From contig NZ_NSFT01000007.1 of NCBI RefSeq assembly GCF_002294725.1, forward strand, positions 62,001 through 126,000: a stretch of DNA of 64,000 nt, read 5' to 3'. The position numbers and the translations under genes were made by a program. The stretch comes from Mesorhizobium sp. WSM4313. Its GTDB lineage: Bacteria; Pseudomonadota; Alphaproteobacteria; Rhizobiales; Rhizobiaceae. The stretch's first letter is position 1, and the number at the start of each line of letters is the position of its first letter. Below are positions 25,834 to 36,262 of the stretch, in pieces. A model generated the notes under the pieces. The model made no database searches. It saw nothing but the letters and a program-made list of their open reading frames with translations, and was not told the origin of the DNA.

Positions 25834-28413
25834 CTACTCGGCCGCGTCGCGGATGCCCGCCGGCGTATCGGGGATTCCGGAAGGCTTGTCCGGGAAGGTG
25901 CAGATTACCGTGGTGCCCCTGTCCTGGCCGGTCTCGATGCGCACGGTTCCGCCATGCAGTTCGACGAAGCTCTTGACGATCGAGAGCCCCAGCCCGGCGC
26001 CGCGCCGCCGCCCGCCATTGGCGCGCGGCTCGAAGCGGCGGAAGACCGATTCCAGCACGTCCGGCGGCATGCCAGGGCCATCATCATGCACCGAGAACTC
26101 GACGCCGTCGGCCAGCCGGCGGCAGGTAAGCCGGATCGTGCTTGCCTCCGGCGCATAATTCGCCGCGTTGCTCAGCAGGTTGTAGAGGATCTGGCGGATG
26201 CGGGTTTCGTCGCCATGGAAGCTCGCCGGCGCCTCCGCCGCATCGATCTCGAGCTTGATTTGATGCTCGTCCAGCCGGTCGGCGACCAGCTCGGCGGCCG
26301 CGGCGATCGTCCGGTCGATGTTCATTTCGGAGATGTCGAGCTGCATGATGCCGGCATCGACCGTCGCCAGGTCGAGGATATCGTTGACGATGGTGAGCAG
26401 CACCGACGATGACGAGCCGACATGCTCGACATATTCGCGCTGCTTGGGCGTCAGCGGCCCGGTCGCGGGGAGCGACAGAAGCTCGGTGAAGCCGATGATG
26501 TTGGTCAGCGGCGAGCGCAGCTCATAGGACACATGCTGCACGAATTCGTTCTTCAGCTGATCGGATTTCTCCAGCGCCTCGTTCCTGTCCTTCAGCGCCC
26601 GCTCGACATTGACGGTGTCGGTGACGTCGACGAAGGTGATCATCACCTGGCCGTTGGGCAGGTGGATCACCGCGTAGCTCAGCACGTTGCCGTTGACGAG
26701 CTCGATCTGGCCGCGGCGGTCGCGGCGCTCGTCGTCGAAGCCGGTGACTGCGGCGACGAAGCCGCCCCACGGGCTGTTCGCCGCACGCTGGTCGCACAGG
26801 TCGCGGATCGCCGAAACATGGACGTTCGGCTTGACCGCTTCCACCGTCAGCCCCCACAGCGCGACGAAGGCCGGATTGGACAGGCGCAGCCGCCCGTCCG
26901 GACCGAATACGACCACGCCTTCGGCGAGATTGTCCAGCGTCTCGCCCTGCACCCGCACGGCGGTCTGGTAGCGGCTTTCGAGGTCCATCTTTTCGGTCAG
27001 GTTCTCGAACACCCAGGTGACGCCGCCCTTCGGCTGCGGGTTCGCCACGACGCGGATCGTCTTGCCGTCCGGCAGGTGCCACCAGTGTTCCTGCGATTCG
27101 ACGGCGCGATAGGCGCTGAGCAGGTTTTCCTTCCAGCGCCGCCATTCCGGCTGCTCGGCGATCCTGCCTTCGCTGCGCAGCCGGTCGAGCAGCAGCGTGT
27201 TGGAGGGAGCGCTGAGCAGGAAGCCCGAGTCGAGACCCCACAGCTTCTGGAAGGCCTGGTTGAAGAAGCGCAGCTTTTCCTCGGTGTCGAAGATCGCCAC
27301 GGCGGTGTTCAACTGGTCGAGCGTGTCGGCATGGCTGCGCACGGTCCGCTCGTATTCGGCGCGGATCGTCTCGGCCGCGCTGGTATCGCAGGCGAGCCCC
27401 GCCGAACCGTCGGCGCCGGCGAAGTCGGTGACCGCGAACATGCGGCGATCGCCTTCAATCACTGTGGATAGCGTCTGTTCGAAGACCGGGTGCGACTTAT
27501 GCTGCTCGGCGATTTGATCGCGCGCCTGGCCGCCAAGGAATTCCGCCGCGTCGCGCACGGCCGCGGCGGCGCTTCCTGCTTCCACGGCCTCCGCATAGGC
27601 GCGGTTGACCCATTGCAATCGCCCGTCCGCGCCACGCAGCCATGCCGGCATCTTCAACGCGTCGAGCAGGCCGATCAAGGTGTCGTAGTCGCCGCTGAGC
27701 CGCTGGTTCTCGATCTTCAGCCTGGCCTGATTGCGCAACGTCTCCGACAGCGAGACGAAACGCACCAGCACATGCGCCGCGCTCTTGCGGCCATGCACCT
27801 CCAGCGGCACGCCGGCCTGCGTTTCGATGACCAGATCGAAGGTCTTCGCCTGTTCGCGCAAGGCGGCAACCGCGTGCTCCAGCGCCGCCGCCGAGCGCGG
27901 CATCAGCCAACGGCCGAAAGCGAGGAAGGCGGACCTGTCGTCAGGCGCGCCGCTTTCCAGCGGCAGGCTGCCGATGAGCTCGGGTTTCTTGTTGTCCGTT
28001 GTCCACACGATCAGGCGCTGGTCGCGCAGATTGAGCAGCGCCTCGGAACGCTGCAGCGCAGCGTTGACGTCCGCGATGCGGGCCCTGAGCTGCAGGTTCT
28101 GCGAGGCGGTGCGTGCGCGCTCGCGGATAAGGAAGATGGCCGAAACCAGCGCCGCGCCCATCACGCCCACGAACATGGCAAGCTGCATGACCTCAAGCGT
28201 GCTGACCGGCGCCGCGGCCTTTGCCGGAATGCCCGTCTCGGCGTGGGCCGCAAAGGCGAGGAGCGGGCCGGCAAGCATCGAGCTCGCAAGCAGCAAGGCC
28301 AGCCGCGAGCCGGCACGAAAACCGCCGCGGCTCTCGCCGAGGCCGGCATCATTCGAATCCTCATGGCCGCCGGAAACGGCCTTTCCCGCGCGTGGCGGGT
28401 AATCCCCCGGCAT
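25834..28413 (-). CDS. divL: DivL-type PAS sensor with tyrosine replacing the phospho-histidine
   Basis: An 859-residue membrane sensor. Two hydrophobic segments (about 37-58 and 72-95) precede several PAS-like regions (240-600) and a histidine-kinase core. The dimerisation box reads HVSYELRSPL, so Tyr630 stands where kinases have His, the hallmark of DivL, which in Caulobacter controls CckA and CtrA activity. The ATP-binding boxes are kept (LLSNAANY; DDGPGMPP; FRRFEP; GAGLGL). The ATG at 28413 has GAAGAGGA seven bases upstream; earlier in-frame ATGs lack support. It is followed by tsaE-amgK. Confidence 0.9.
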   Translation of the reverse strand: MPGDYPPRAGKAVSGGHEDSNDAGLGESRGGFRAGSRLALLLASSMLAGPLLAFAAHAETGIPAKAAAPVSTLEVMQLAMFVGVMGAALVSAIFLIRERARTASQNLQLRARIADVNAALQRSEALLNLRDQRLIVWTTDNKKPELIGSLPLESGAPDDRSAFLAFGRWLMPRSAAALEHAVAALREQAKTFDLVIETQAGVPLEVHGRKSAAHVLVRFVSLSETLRNQARLKIENQRLSGDYDTLIGLLDALKMPAWLRGADGRLQWVNRAYAEAVEAGSAAAAVRDAAEFLGGQARDQIAEQHKSHPVFEQTLSTVIEGDRRMFAVTDFAGADGSAGLACDTSAAETIRAEYERTVRSHADTLDQLNTAVAIFDTEEKLRFFNQAFQKLWGLDSGFLLSAPSNTLLLDRLRSEGRIAEQPEWRRWKENLLSAYRAVESQEHWWHLPDGKTIRVVANPQPKGGVTWVFENLTEKMDLESRYQTAVRVQGETLDNLAEGVVVFGPDGRLRLSNPAFVALWGLTVEAVKPNVHVSAIRDLCDQRAANSPWGGFVAAVTGFDDERRDRRGQIELVNGNVLSYAVIHLPNGQVMITFVDVTDTVNVERALKDRNEALEKSDQLKNEFVQHVSYELRSPLTNIIGFTELLSLPATGPLTPKQREYVEHVGSSSSVLLTIVNDILDLATVDAGIMQLDISEMNIDRTIAAAAELVADRLDEHQIKLEIDAAEAPASFHGDETRIRQILYNLLSNAANYAPEASTIRLTCRRLADGVEFSVHDDGPGMPPDVLESVFRRFEPRANGGRRRGAGLGLSIVKSFVELHGGTVRIETGQDRGTTVICTFPDKPSGIPDTPAGIRDAAE

Positions 28414-28535
28414 GTCTTGGTCCTCTTCGCCGCTTGAATGCAAGACCGCCCTGATGCGTCCCCGGCCCAACATGTCCCCGGACCGCGAATCACAACAATA
28501 ACGCTTGCTGGAATCGGCGTGAAGAATCATTGGCG

Positions 28536-28574
28536 CAAAAAATAAAGCCGGGTGGAAAGTCAACCACCCGGCTT
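28536..28574 (-). terminator. Rho-independent terminator of ahcY
   Basis: Eleven-base perfect arms AAGCCGGGTGG (28545-28555) and CCACCCGGCTT (28564-28574) with an eight-base loop; for leftward transcripts the stem is followed by a T-rich tract (A-rich on the + strand at 28537-28546). It lies 28 bases after the ahcY stop. Confidence 0.88.
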
Positions 28575-28602
28575 CAATATATGGTAGATAATTTCGCTTT
28601 GG

Positions 28603-30003
<1,401 letters not shown>

Positions 30004-30112
30004 GGCAGTGCTCCGGTGTGATTTTTTCTCAAGGCGCGCCGACGCCGGGAGGCGCATGGGAGGGCGCGGTTGCCGGCTTGACTACCAGATCGGTCGCCGC
30101 ACGACAATGGGA

Positions 30113-30130
30113 CATAAAGAAATCTTTATG
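30113..30130. promoter_or_regulatory. Candidate operator upstream of ahcY
   Basis: CATAAAGAAATCTTTATG has eight-base perfect arms around a two-base centre and stands 110 bases before the ahcY start in an otherwise GC-rich gap. ArsR-family SahR repressors are known to control SAH/methionine-cycle genes in proteobacteria through AT-rich palindromes. Assigning this site to SahR is inference. Confidence 0.55.
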
Positions 30131-30165
30131 CGCGCATGTCTTCGGAAAAGCGAGATGTTCCGTGA

Positions 30166-30275
30166 AGTCGGCGCAAACGCCGGGGATTGGTTGAAGCCGC
30201 CGCGACGACGCGATGGACGTTTCGGCCAATCTCCAAGGCATGCGCCTGCCAACGCAAACAGAGCCGACCGGTAAA
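30166..30275. repeat. Dispersed intergenic repeat, copy A
   Basis: This segment of the ahcY-HPr gap matches, in reverse complement, the segment at about 57499-57622. Shared blocks include GGCGTTTGC, GGAGATTGGCCGAA and GTTTGCGTTGGCAGGC on the complementary strand. Copy A is the shorter form, lacking about 35 bases present in copy B. No gene is seen in this 290-base gap. Confidence 0.65.
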
Positions 30276-30293
30276 AATCCCTGTGCTGAGGAA

Positions 30294-30590
30294 CTAGATT
30301 TCCTCGCCGAAACGCGAGGCGATCAGCTGCTCCAACGCGTCCATGGCCGGCACGGCTTCCGGGCCGCTGGCGATGACGCGGATCGAATAGCCTGGGCTCG
30401 CCGCCAGCATCATCAGGCCCATGATCGAGGTGCCGCCGACCTTCACGCCGTCCTTCTCGACATGGATGGTGGCGTCGAAGCCGCTGGCGACCTGGACAAA
30501 CTTGGCCGAAGCGCGCGCATGCAGGCCGCGCTGATTGATGATCGGGAACTCCCGCACCACCTCATCCGTCCGCGGCGCCGATGCGTTCAT
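30294..30590 (-). CDS. ptsH: HPr-family phosphocarrier protein
   Basis: A 98-residue HPr. The phosphorylatable histidine is His24 in RGLHARASAK; the regulatory serine is Ser55 in GGTSIMGLMML, the target of HPr kinase. It relays phosphate from enzyme I to EIIA in the PTS. Its ATG overlaps the EIIA stop by four bases, and hprK lies just upstream, so this is the Rhizobiales regulatory PTS with no sugar permease attached. It probably signals carbon status to ChvG/ChvI and central metabolism rather than transporting sugar. Confidence 0.94.
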   Translation of the reverse strand: MNASAPRTDEVVREFPIINQRGLHARASAKFVQVASGFDATIHVEKDGVKVGGTSIMGLMMLAASPGYSIRVIASGPEAVPAMDALEQLIASRFGEEI

Positions 30591-30988
30591 TTGCTGCTCA
30601 GGAGCTGGCTGGCGACGTTGATGTATTTACGGCCGGCCGCTTGCGCTTCGTCGAGCGCGGCTGCCATGTTGTCGCCCTTGCGGATCGAGGAGAGCTTGAT
30701 CAGCATCGGCAGGTTCATGCCGGCGATGACCTCGGTGCGGCCGGATTCCATCACCGAGATGGCGAGGTTGGAAGGCGTGCCGCCGAACATGTCGGTGAGC
30801 ACGATGACGCCTGCGCCGGTGTCGACGCGCGCGACCGCGTCGACGATGTCGGCCCGGCGCTGCTCCATGTCGTCGTCGGCGCCGATCGCCACGGTTTCGA
30901 AATTGTCTTGCGGCCCGACGACATGCTCTACGGCATGTCGGAACTCGGTGGCGAGTTGACCGTGCGTCACGAGCACGAGTCCGATCAT
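30587..30988 (-). CDS. PTS EIIA component, mannose family
   Basis: A 133-residue EIIA of the mannose (EIIA-Man) fold with the phospho-histidine at His9 (LVLVTHGQLA) and the conserved VIVLTDMFGGTPSNLA near 62-77. No EIIB, EIIC or EIID gene is nearby, so it is a stand-alone regulatory EIIA that would receive phosphate from HPr (next gene, four-base overlap). In rhizobia such proteins affect carbon source use and succinoglycan production; a regulatory role here is inferred from the neighbours. Confidence 0.92.
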   Translation of the reverse strand: MIGLVLVTHGQLATEFRHAVEHVVGPQDNFETVAIGADDDMEQRRADIVDAVARVDTGAGVIVLTDMFGGTPSNLAISVMESGRTEVIAGMNLPMLIKLSSIRKGDNMAAALDEAQAAGRKYINVASQLLSSK

Positions 30989-31152
30989 TCTCTGGTGGCT
31001 CCCGTCATCGCCGCTTCACAGGCGTATCTTATGTTCGCCGGCCATTCCAGGCGGCGGGAGCGCTATCTTGTCGACGCACGGCCGGTTGACAAGCCCAAAA
31101 TTGCGGCGGCCCGGGCCATTTTGACGCATCGCAGCAAAAAACCCGGGCCGGA

Positions 31153-31614
31153 TCATGAAAAAGGCTGGATCGACAGCCGCGCCATCAGCATGGGCAACGC
31201 GGCGGTGACATTTTGCCGGGCGACATCGACGCGGGGCAGCCGGCATCCGCCGATCGTCTCCGTGGTCTCGTCCTGCAGACGCGCCATGCCCGCCGGTTCG
31301 ACAAGCCGCGCCACAAGGTCGATCACGGCGGCCGGTTCGAAAGCCAGCGGCCGCGGTCCGATGCCGTGCACCTCGGCGAGGCCGGCGATGTTCGCCGGCG
31401 CGCGGCAAACCAGCCGGCCGCTGTGCGCGGCCACAAACAACTGGTCGTCGCCGACCAGCCGGGCAAAAAGGCCTCGCGCGCGGCAATGATCGACAAGCGC
31501 CAGCGCCAGCGTCGTCTTGCCGGCGCCCGACGGCCCGGTGATCAGCACGCCGCGCTCGCCGACCAGTATGGCCGTCCCATGAATGTTGCGGGGCTTTGCG
31601 GCGGCGCTTGGCAT
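31153..31614 (-). CDS. hprK: HPr kinase/phosphorylase, short alphaproteobacterial form
   Basis: A 153-residue protein, about half the length of Firmicute HprK because the N-terminal domain is missing. The catalytic core is intact: P-loop GPSGAGKT at 27-34, LVGDDQLFV near 53, and the HprK signature EVHGIGPRP near 82. It phosphorylates the regulatory serine of HPr. It lies 13 bases after chvG and upstream of EIIA and HPr on the same strand, the conserved chvI-chvG-hprK-EIIA-HPr order of Rhizobiales. Confidence 0.93.
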   Translation of the reverse strand: MPSAAAKPRNIHGTAILVGERGVLITGPSGAGKTTLALALVDHCRARGLFARLVGDDQLFVAAHSGRLVCRAPANIAGLAEVHGIGPRPLAFEPAAVIDLVARLVEPAGMARLQDETTETIGGCRLPRVDVARQNVTAALPMLMARLSIQPFS

Positions 31615-31627
31615 GTCGATTCGGCGA

Positions 31628-33412
31628 TCAGCCTTCCGCCGGCAGCGTCACCACGAAACGCGCGCCCTTGATCTCGCCGGGCTTGGTGCCGGGGATGTTC
31701 TCGGCCGTCAGCGTGCCGCCATGTGCCTCGACGATTTGGCGGCTGATCGACAGCCCGAGGCCGGAGTTCTGGCCGAACGCCTCGCCGGCCGGCCGGTCGG
31801 TATAGAAGCGCTCGAAGATGCGGTCGATCTTCTCGGCCCGGATACCCGGGCCGTTGTCGTCGACGGTGATGATGTTGAACTTGCCGGCGCGCGCCAACGA
31901 GATCGCGATGTGGCCATGCTCGTCGGGCACGAAGGAACGCGCGTTCTCGATCAGGTTGGTGATGACCTGGCCGATCCTGAGGTCATGGCCGACGACGAAA
32001 TAGCCTTTGGCGCCGGCCGGCAGCTTGGCGACCTTGAGGTCGATCTCGACGGCCTTCTTGTTGCGCGTCGTCTCGCGCGAGACGGCGATGAGGTCGGTGA
32101 TGAACTTCTTCAGGTCGACGGTCGCGGCATCGTCGCGCGCCAGCTCGGCATCGAGGCGGGACGCATCCGAGATATCGGTGATCAAGCGGTCGAGCCGCCT
32201 CACGTCGTGCTGGATGATCTCCATCAGGCGCGCGCGAGAAGCATCGTTTTTCGCCAAAGGCAGTGTTTCCACGGCGCTGCGCAGCGACGTCAGCGGGTTC
32301 TTCAACTCATGCGACACGTCGGCCGCGAAACTTTCGATCGCTTCGATTCTCGCGTACAGCGCATTCGTCATATCGCGCACGGCAATGGACAAATTGCCGA
32401 TCTCGTCCTGACGATCGGAAAAGTCGGGGATTTCCTCGCGGCTCTTGACGCCGCGCCGCACCCTGACGGCGGCGGCTGAAAGCCGGCGCAACGGATTGGC
32501 GATGGTGGAGGCGAGCAGCATCGACAGGATCGCGGTGACGAGCGCCGCCACCCCGAACACGCGCAGGATCGCCTTGCGCTCGGCCGCGACGATCTTGTCT
32601 ATGTCGCCGCCTTCGGTGGACAGCATCAAGACGCCGAGCACAGCGCGGAAGCGCTGGATCGGCACCGCGACGGAGACGATCTGTTCGCCCTGCTCGCTCA
32701 CCCGCACGATGGTCGAAGGGCTGCCGGTCAGCGCCTTGACCACTTCGGGAAAGGCCGCTCCGTTGCCGCCGGGCTGCTCGTGGTAGACCGGCAGGTCCTT
32801 GTTGCGGAAGAAGTCGAAGATGAACTTCTCCACTCGCTCCACGACGCCCGGCTGCTCCTCGTCGACGGGCGGCAGGTCGTAGCGCAGGATCTGGCCGCGC
32901 GAATAAAGATGCCGCGAATCGAGCAGCAGGTTGGCGTCGCGGTCATAGATGCGGGCGCGGGTGCGCGTCGGCGAGATCAAGCGTCGCAGCACCGGCGCGA
33001 CGCGCTCGGGATTGATCGGGAAATCGAGGTTGTCGAGCTGGTCCGACCCCGGCCCCAGGCTTTCGCCCGCCTGCAGCTCCAGCAGCTTTTCCGGATCGAT
33101 GCTGATCGAATCGGTCTCGACGGTCGCCGAAGCCGCGATGGCGCCGGCGATGATCTCGCCCTGCGTCATCAGGCTTTCGACGCGCGCGTCGATCAGCCCG
33201 TCGCGAAAGGTGTTCAGGTAAAGGATGCCGGTGACCAGCACGGCGAGGCCGGCCAGGTTGAGGAACAGGATGCGCCGCGTCAGGCTGGAGAAGATGTGAT
33301 GGCCGAGAAACCGGCGCATCGGCACCGTGATTTTCGAAACGAAGGCGGGCACGATCCGCGGCGGACGCCTTGCCGCGCCCGCCCGTCTGCCTCGCTCTAC
33401 TTCCACTGCCAT
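31628..33412 (-). CDS. chvG: ChvG/ExoS sensor histidine kinase
   Basis: A 594-residue membrane kinase: cytoplasmic basic N-terminus, membrane segment about 48-66, a periplasmic domain to about 283, second membrane segment 283-303, HAMP (NPLRRLSAAAVRVRRG), DHp with His368 in FAADVSHELKNPL, and an ATPase domain (NLIENARSF; DDNGPGI; NSGLGLSI). In Agrobacterium and Sinorhizobium this sensor responds to acidity and cell-envelope state via the periplasmic inhibitor ExoR and phosphorylates ChvI. chvI lies upstream across a 127-base gap with an inverted repeat. Confidence 0.95.
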   Translation of the reverse strand: MAVEVERGRRAGAARRPPRIVPAFVSKITVPMRRFLGHHIFSSLTRRILFLNLAGLAVLVTGILYLNTFRDGLIDARVESLMTQGEIIAGAIAASATVETDSISIDPEKLLELQAGESLGPGSDQLDNLDFPINPERVAPVLRRLISPTRTRARIYDRDANLLLDSRHLYSRGQILRYDLPPVDEEQPGVVERVEKFIFDFFRNKDLPVYHEQPGGNGAAFPEVVKALTGSPSTIVRVSEQGEQIVSVAVPIQRFRAVLGVLMLSTEGGDIDKIVAAERKAILRVFGVAALVTAILSMLLASTIANPLRRLSAAAVRVRRGVKSREEIPDFSDRQDEIGNLSIAVRDMTNALYARIEAIESFAADVSHELKNPLTSLRSAVETLPLAKNDASRARLMEIIQHDVRRLDRLITDISDASRLDAELARDDAATVDLKKFITDLIAVSRETTRNKKAVEIDLKVAKLPAGAKGYFVVGHDLRIGQVITNLIENARSFVPDEHGHIAISLARAGKFNIITVDDNGPGIRAEKIDRIFERFYTDRPAGEAFGQNSGLGLSISRQIVEAHGGTLTAENIPGTKPGEIKGARFVVTLPAEG

Positions 33413-33448
33413 CGAATAGCAGGCCCTGTTTAGTTAGTGAGTAGTGAG

Positions 33449-33537
33449 TAGGCAGTAGGGAAGTGGTTGGCTGACTTCGGCTATGGGTGGCCGCCCGCAT
33501 CATTCAAAACTGACTACTGACTATTCCCTACTGCCTA
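33449..33537. repeat. Inverted repeat between chvI and chvG
   Basis: TAGGCAGTAGGGAA at 33449-33462 is matched by its complement TTCCCTACTGCCTA at 33524-33537, ending three bases before the chvI stop. Flanking AGTGAGTAGTGAG and GACTACTGACTA extend the similarity imperfectly. It may shape transcript ends between regulator and sensor, or be one more dispersed repeat. Confidence 0.65.
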
Positions 33538-33539
33538 TC

Positions 33540-34241
33540 TTACGCTTCCCGGAACCGGTACCCGACTCCGTAAAGGGTTTCGATCATCTCGAAGTCGTCG
33601 TCGACGGCCTTGAACTTCTTGCGCAGCCGCTTGATGTGGCTGTCGATGGTGCGGTCGTCGACATAGACCTGTTCATCATAGGCTGAATCCATCAGCGCAT
33701 CACGGCTTTTTACCACACCGGGGCGCTGCGCCAGCGAATGCAGGATGAGGAATTCGGTCACCGTCAGCGTCACCGGCTCGCCCTTCCAGGTGCAGGTGTG
33801 CCGCTCCTGGTCCATCACCAGCTGGCCGCGTTCGAGCGAGCGGGCCTGCTGGCTGGGCGCCTTGGCCGCCGCCTCGCGGGCGCTGGTGCGGCGCAGCACT
33901 GCGCGCACGCGCTCGACAAGCAGGCGCTGCGAGAACGGTTTGCGGATGAAGTCGTCGGCGCCCATCTTGAGGCCGAACAACTCGTCGATCTCGTCGTCCT
34001 TCGACGTCAGGAAGATGACCGGGAGATCCGACTTCTGGCGCATGCGGCGCAACAGCTCCATGCCGTCCATGCGCGGCATCTTGATGTCGAGGATGGCGAG
34101 GTTCGGCGGCCGTGCCGCCAGGCCTTCCAGCGCCGACGCGCCATCGGTGTAGGTTTCGACCCGATAGCCCTCGGATTCGAGCGCGATCGACACCGAGGTC
34201 AGAATGTTTCGGTCGTCATCGACAAGCGCGATTGTTGCCAT
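33540..34241 (-). CDS. chvI: ChvI response regulator
   Basis: A 233-residue OmpR-family regulator. The receiver starts [21 protein letters not shown], the phospho-acceptor is Asp52 ([13 protein letters not shown]), and the switch lysine lies in FIRKPFSQR near 105. The winged-helix DNA-binding domain ([39 protein letters not shown]) forms the C-terminal half. ChvI controls exopolysaccharide, motility and acid-response genes in rhizobia. The ATG at 34241 matches the family start; an in-frame ATG at 34259 with AAGGGA upstream is an alternative. It diverges from pckA. Confidence 0.95.
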   Translation of the reverse strand: MATIALVDDDRNILTSVSIALESEGYRVETYTDGASALEGLAARPPNLAILDIKMPRMDGMELLRRMRQKSDLPVIFLTSKDDEIDELFGLKMGADDFIRKPFSQRLLVERVRAVLRRTSAREAAAKAPSQQARSLERGQLVMDQERHTCTWKGEPVTLTVTEFLILHSLAQRPGVVKSRDALMDSAYDEQVYVDDRTIDSHIKRLRKKFKAVDDDFEMIETLYGVGYRFREA

Positions 34242-34581
34242 TTCAAGCGGCTCCCTCATGAGCTGTCCCTTCTGTCGTCGAGAAGGGGCTTTTGCAGGAC
34301 AAATTGGGTACAAAATGTGGCACGGGCCTTGTCCGAAGTCACGGGCGGCCTGCCGTCACACGCCATCGCACCCATAGTGGGATTGGACGAACCGAGCCTG
34401 CCAATCCTTTGGGCAACCTCTACGTTTTTTGCACATATAAACGATTTAAACAACTTTCAAATTTTTTAAATCGATTAATGATTTGATATCATTCGGCTTT
34501 TCTGGTTCTGAACCTGACGGCCCCAGCGCGGGCTCAGGGAAGTAACCCGTCAGATGCGGCCAAATCCAGAGAGGAAATTTG
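34242..34581. promoter_or_regulatory. Divergent chvI-pckA control region
   Basis: A 340-base gap with a marked drop in GC at about 34420-34490, in contrast to the surrounding genes. It contains the near-palindrome AAATCGATTAATGATTT (34468-34484) with five-base arms and several T/A runs. pckA in rhizobia is controlled by carbon source, in Sinorhizobium through the LacI-type regulator PckR; which site is used here cannot be told from sequence alone. Confidence 0.5.
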
Positions 34582-36192
34582 ATGTCGGAAGCCGGCAAAC
34601 GCAACCCCGACTGCGCCATCGACGCGATCGGCCTGAAGACAATGGGCATGGTACGCTATAATTTCGGCGCGGCCGAACTCTACGAGGAAGCGATCCGGCG
34701 CGGCGAGGCGAGGTTGACCGCGCAGGGCGCGTTGGTCGCCGAGACCGGCCAGCACACCGGGCGTTCGCCGAGGGATAAATTCGTCGTGCGCGACGAGGCG
34801 ACCGGCGGCCAGGTCTGGTGGGACAACAACAAGGCGATCTCGCCGGGTGAGTTCGAAGCGCTGCTGGCGGATTTCAAGGCACATGCAGCCGGCAAGGACC
34901 TCTACGTGCAGGACCTCGTCGGCGGCGCCGACGCCAATCTGAAGCTGCCGACCCGGGTCATCACCGAATTCGCCTGGCACTCGCTGTTCATCCGCAATCT
35001 TTTGATCCGTCCCGAAGCCGCGGAGATCGAGCGTTTCGTGCCGCAGCTTACGATCATCGACCTGCCCTCCTTCCGCGCCGATCCGGCCCGTCACGGCACC
35101 CGCACCGAAACGGTGATCGCGGTCGACCTCACCCGCAAGATCGTTCTGATCGGCGGCACCTCCTATGCCGGCGAGATGAAGAAGTCGGTTTTCACCGTGC
35201 TGAACTATCTGCTGCCGGCAAGGGGCGTGATGCCGATGCACTGTTCCGCCAATGAAGGTGCGGACGGCGACGCAGCCGTCTTCTTCGGCCTGTCCGGCAC
35301 CGGCAAGACGACGCTGTCGGCCGACCCGTCGCGCACGCTGATCGGCGACGACGAGCATGGCTGGGGCCCGCAGGGCATCTTCAATTTCGAGGGCGGCTGC
35401 TACGCCAAGACGATCAGGCTGTCGGCGGAGGCCGAACCGGAGATCTTCGCCACCACGCAGCGCTTCGGCACGGTGCTGGAGAACGTGGTGCTCGACGCCG
35501 GCCGCGTTCCGGATTTCAACGATGGCAGCCTGACCGAGAACACGCGCTGCGCCTATCCGCTGGATTTCATCCCCAATGCCTCGAAGACCGGCCGCGCCGG
35601 GCATCCGAAGAACATCATCATGCTGACCGCAGACGCCTTCGGCGTGATGCCGCCGATCGCCAGGCTGACGCCGGCGCAGGCGATGTACCATTTCCTGTCG
35701 GGCTATACCGCCAAGGTTGCCGGCACGGAAAAGGGCGTCACCGAGCCGGAGGCGACGTTCTCGACCTGCTTCGGCGCCCCGTTCATGCCGCGCCATCCAT
35801 CCGAATACGGCAATCTGCTGCGCGAGCTGATCGCCGGCCATGGCGTCGACTGCTGGCTGGTCAACACCGGCTGGACCGGCGGCGCCTACGGCACCGGGCG
35901 CCGCATGCCGATCAAGGTGACGCGCGCCTTACTGGGCGCCGCGCTCGACGGTTCGCTGAAGTCGGCCGAGTTCCGCACCGACGCCAATTTCGGCTTTGAG
36001 GTGCCGGTGGCGGTCCCGGGTGTCGACGGCGCCATTCTCGACCCCCGCTCGACCTGGGCGGACAAGGCCGGTTACGACCGCCAGGCCGCGAAGCTGGTCA
36101 ACATGTTCGCCGTCAATTTCGAGAAGTTCGAACGCCATGTCGACGCGACCATCCTCGGCGCGGCGCCGAGGATGCAGGAAGCGGCTGAATAG
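34582..36192 (+). CDS. pckA: Phosphoenolpyruvate carboxykinase (ATP)
   Basis: A 536-residue enzyme making PEP from oxaloacetate, the first step of gluconeogenesis, essential for growth on dicarboxylates as in bacteroids. The kinase loop is [14 protein letters not shown] near 235, with the metal-binding segment [22 protein letters not shown] after it and [11 protein letters not shown] near 60. GAGAGGAAATTTG precedes the ATG at 34582. A clean terminator follows at 36219. The divergent pairing with chvI is conserved in Rhizobiales. Confidence 0.97.
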   Translation: MSEAGKRNPDCAIDAIGLKTMGMVRYNFGAAELYEEAIRRGEARLTAQGALVAETGQHTGRSPRDKFVVRDEATGGQVWWDNNKAISPGEFEALLADFKAHAAGKDLYVQDLVGGADANLKLPTRVITEFAWHSLFIRNLLIRPEAAEIERFVPQLTIIDLPSFRADPARHGTRTETVIAVDLTRKIVLIGGTSYAGEMKKSVFTVLNYLLPARGVMPMHCSANEGADGDAAVFFGLSGTGKTTLSADPSRTLIGDDEHGWGPQGIFNFEGGCYAKTIRLSAEAEPEIFATTQRFGTVLENVVLDAGRVPDFNDGSLTENTRCAYPLDFIPNASKTGRAGHPKNIIMLTADAFGVMPPIARLTPAQAMYHFLSGYTAKVAGTEKGVTEPEATFSTCFGAPFMPRHPSEYGNLLRELIAGHGVDCWLVNTGWTGGAYGTGRRMPIKVTRALLGAALDGSLKSAEFRTDANFGFEVPVAVPGVDGAILDPRSTWADKAGYDRQAAKLVNMFAVNFEKFERHVDATILGAAPRMQEAAE

Positions 36193-36218
36193 CAGTCACT
36201 GCTAATTTCTTCCTCCAG

Positions 36219-36247
36219 GGCCTGGCTCGCGCCGGGCCTTTTCTTTT
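36219..36247 (+). terminator. Rho-independent terminator of pckA
   Basis: Stem GGCCTGGC (36219-36226) with GCCGGGCC (36231-36238), one G-U pair, loop TCGC, then TTTTCTTTTT. It lies 26 bases after the pckA stop. Confidence 0.88.
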
Positions 36248-36262
36248 TGCCGCCGTCGCGTC

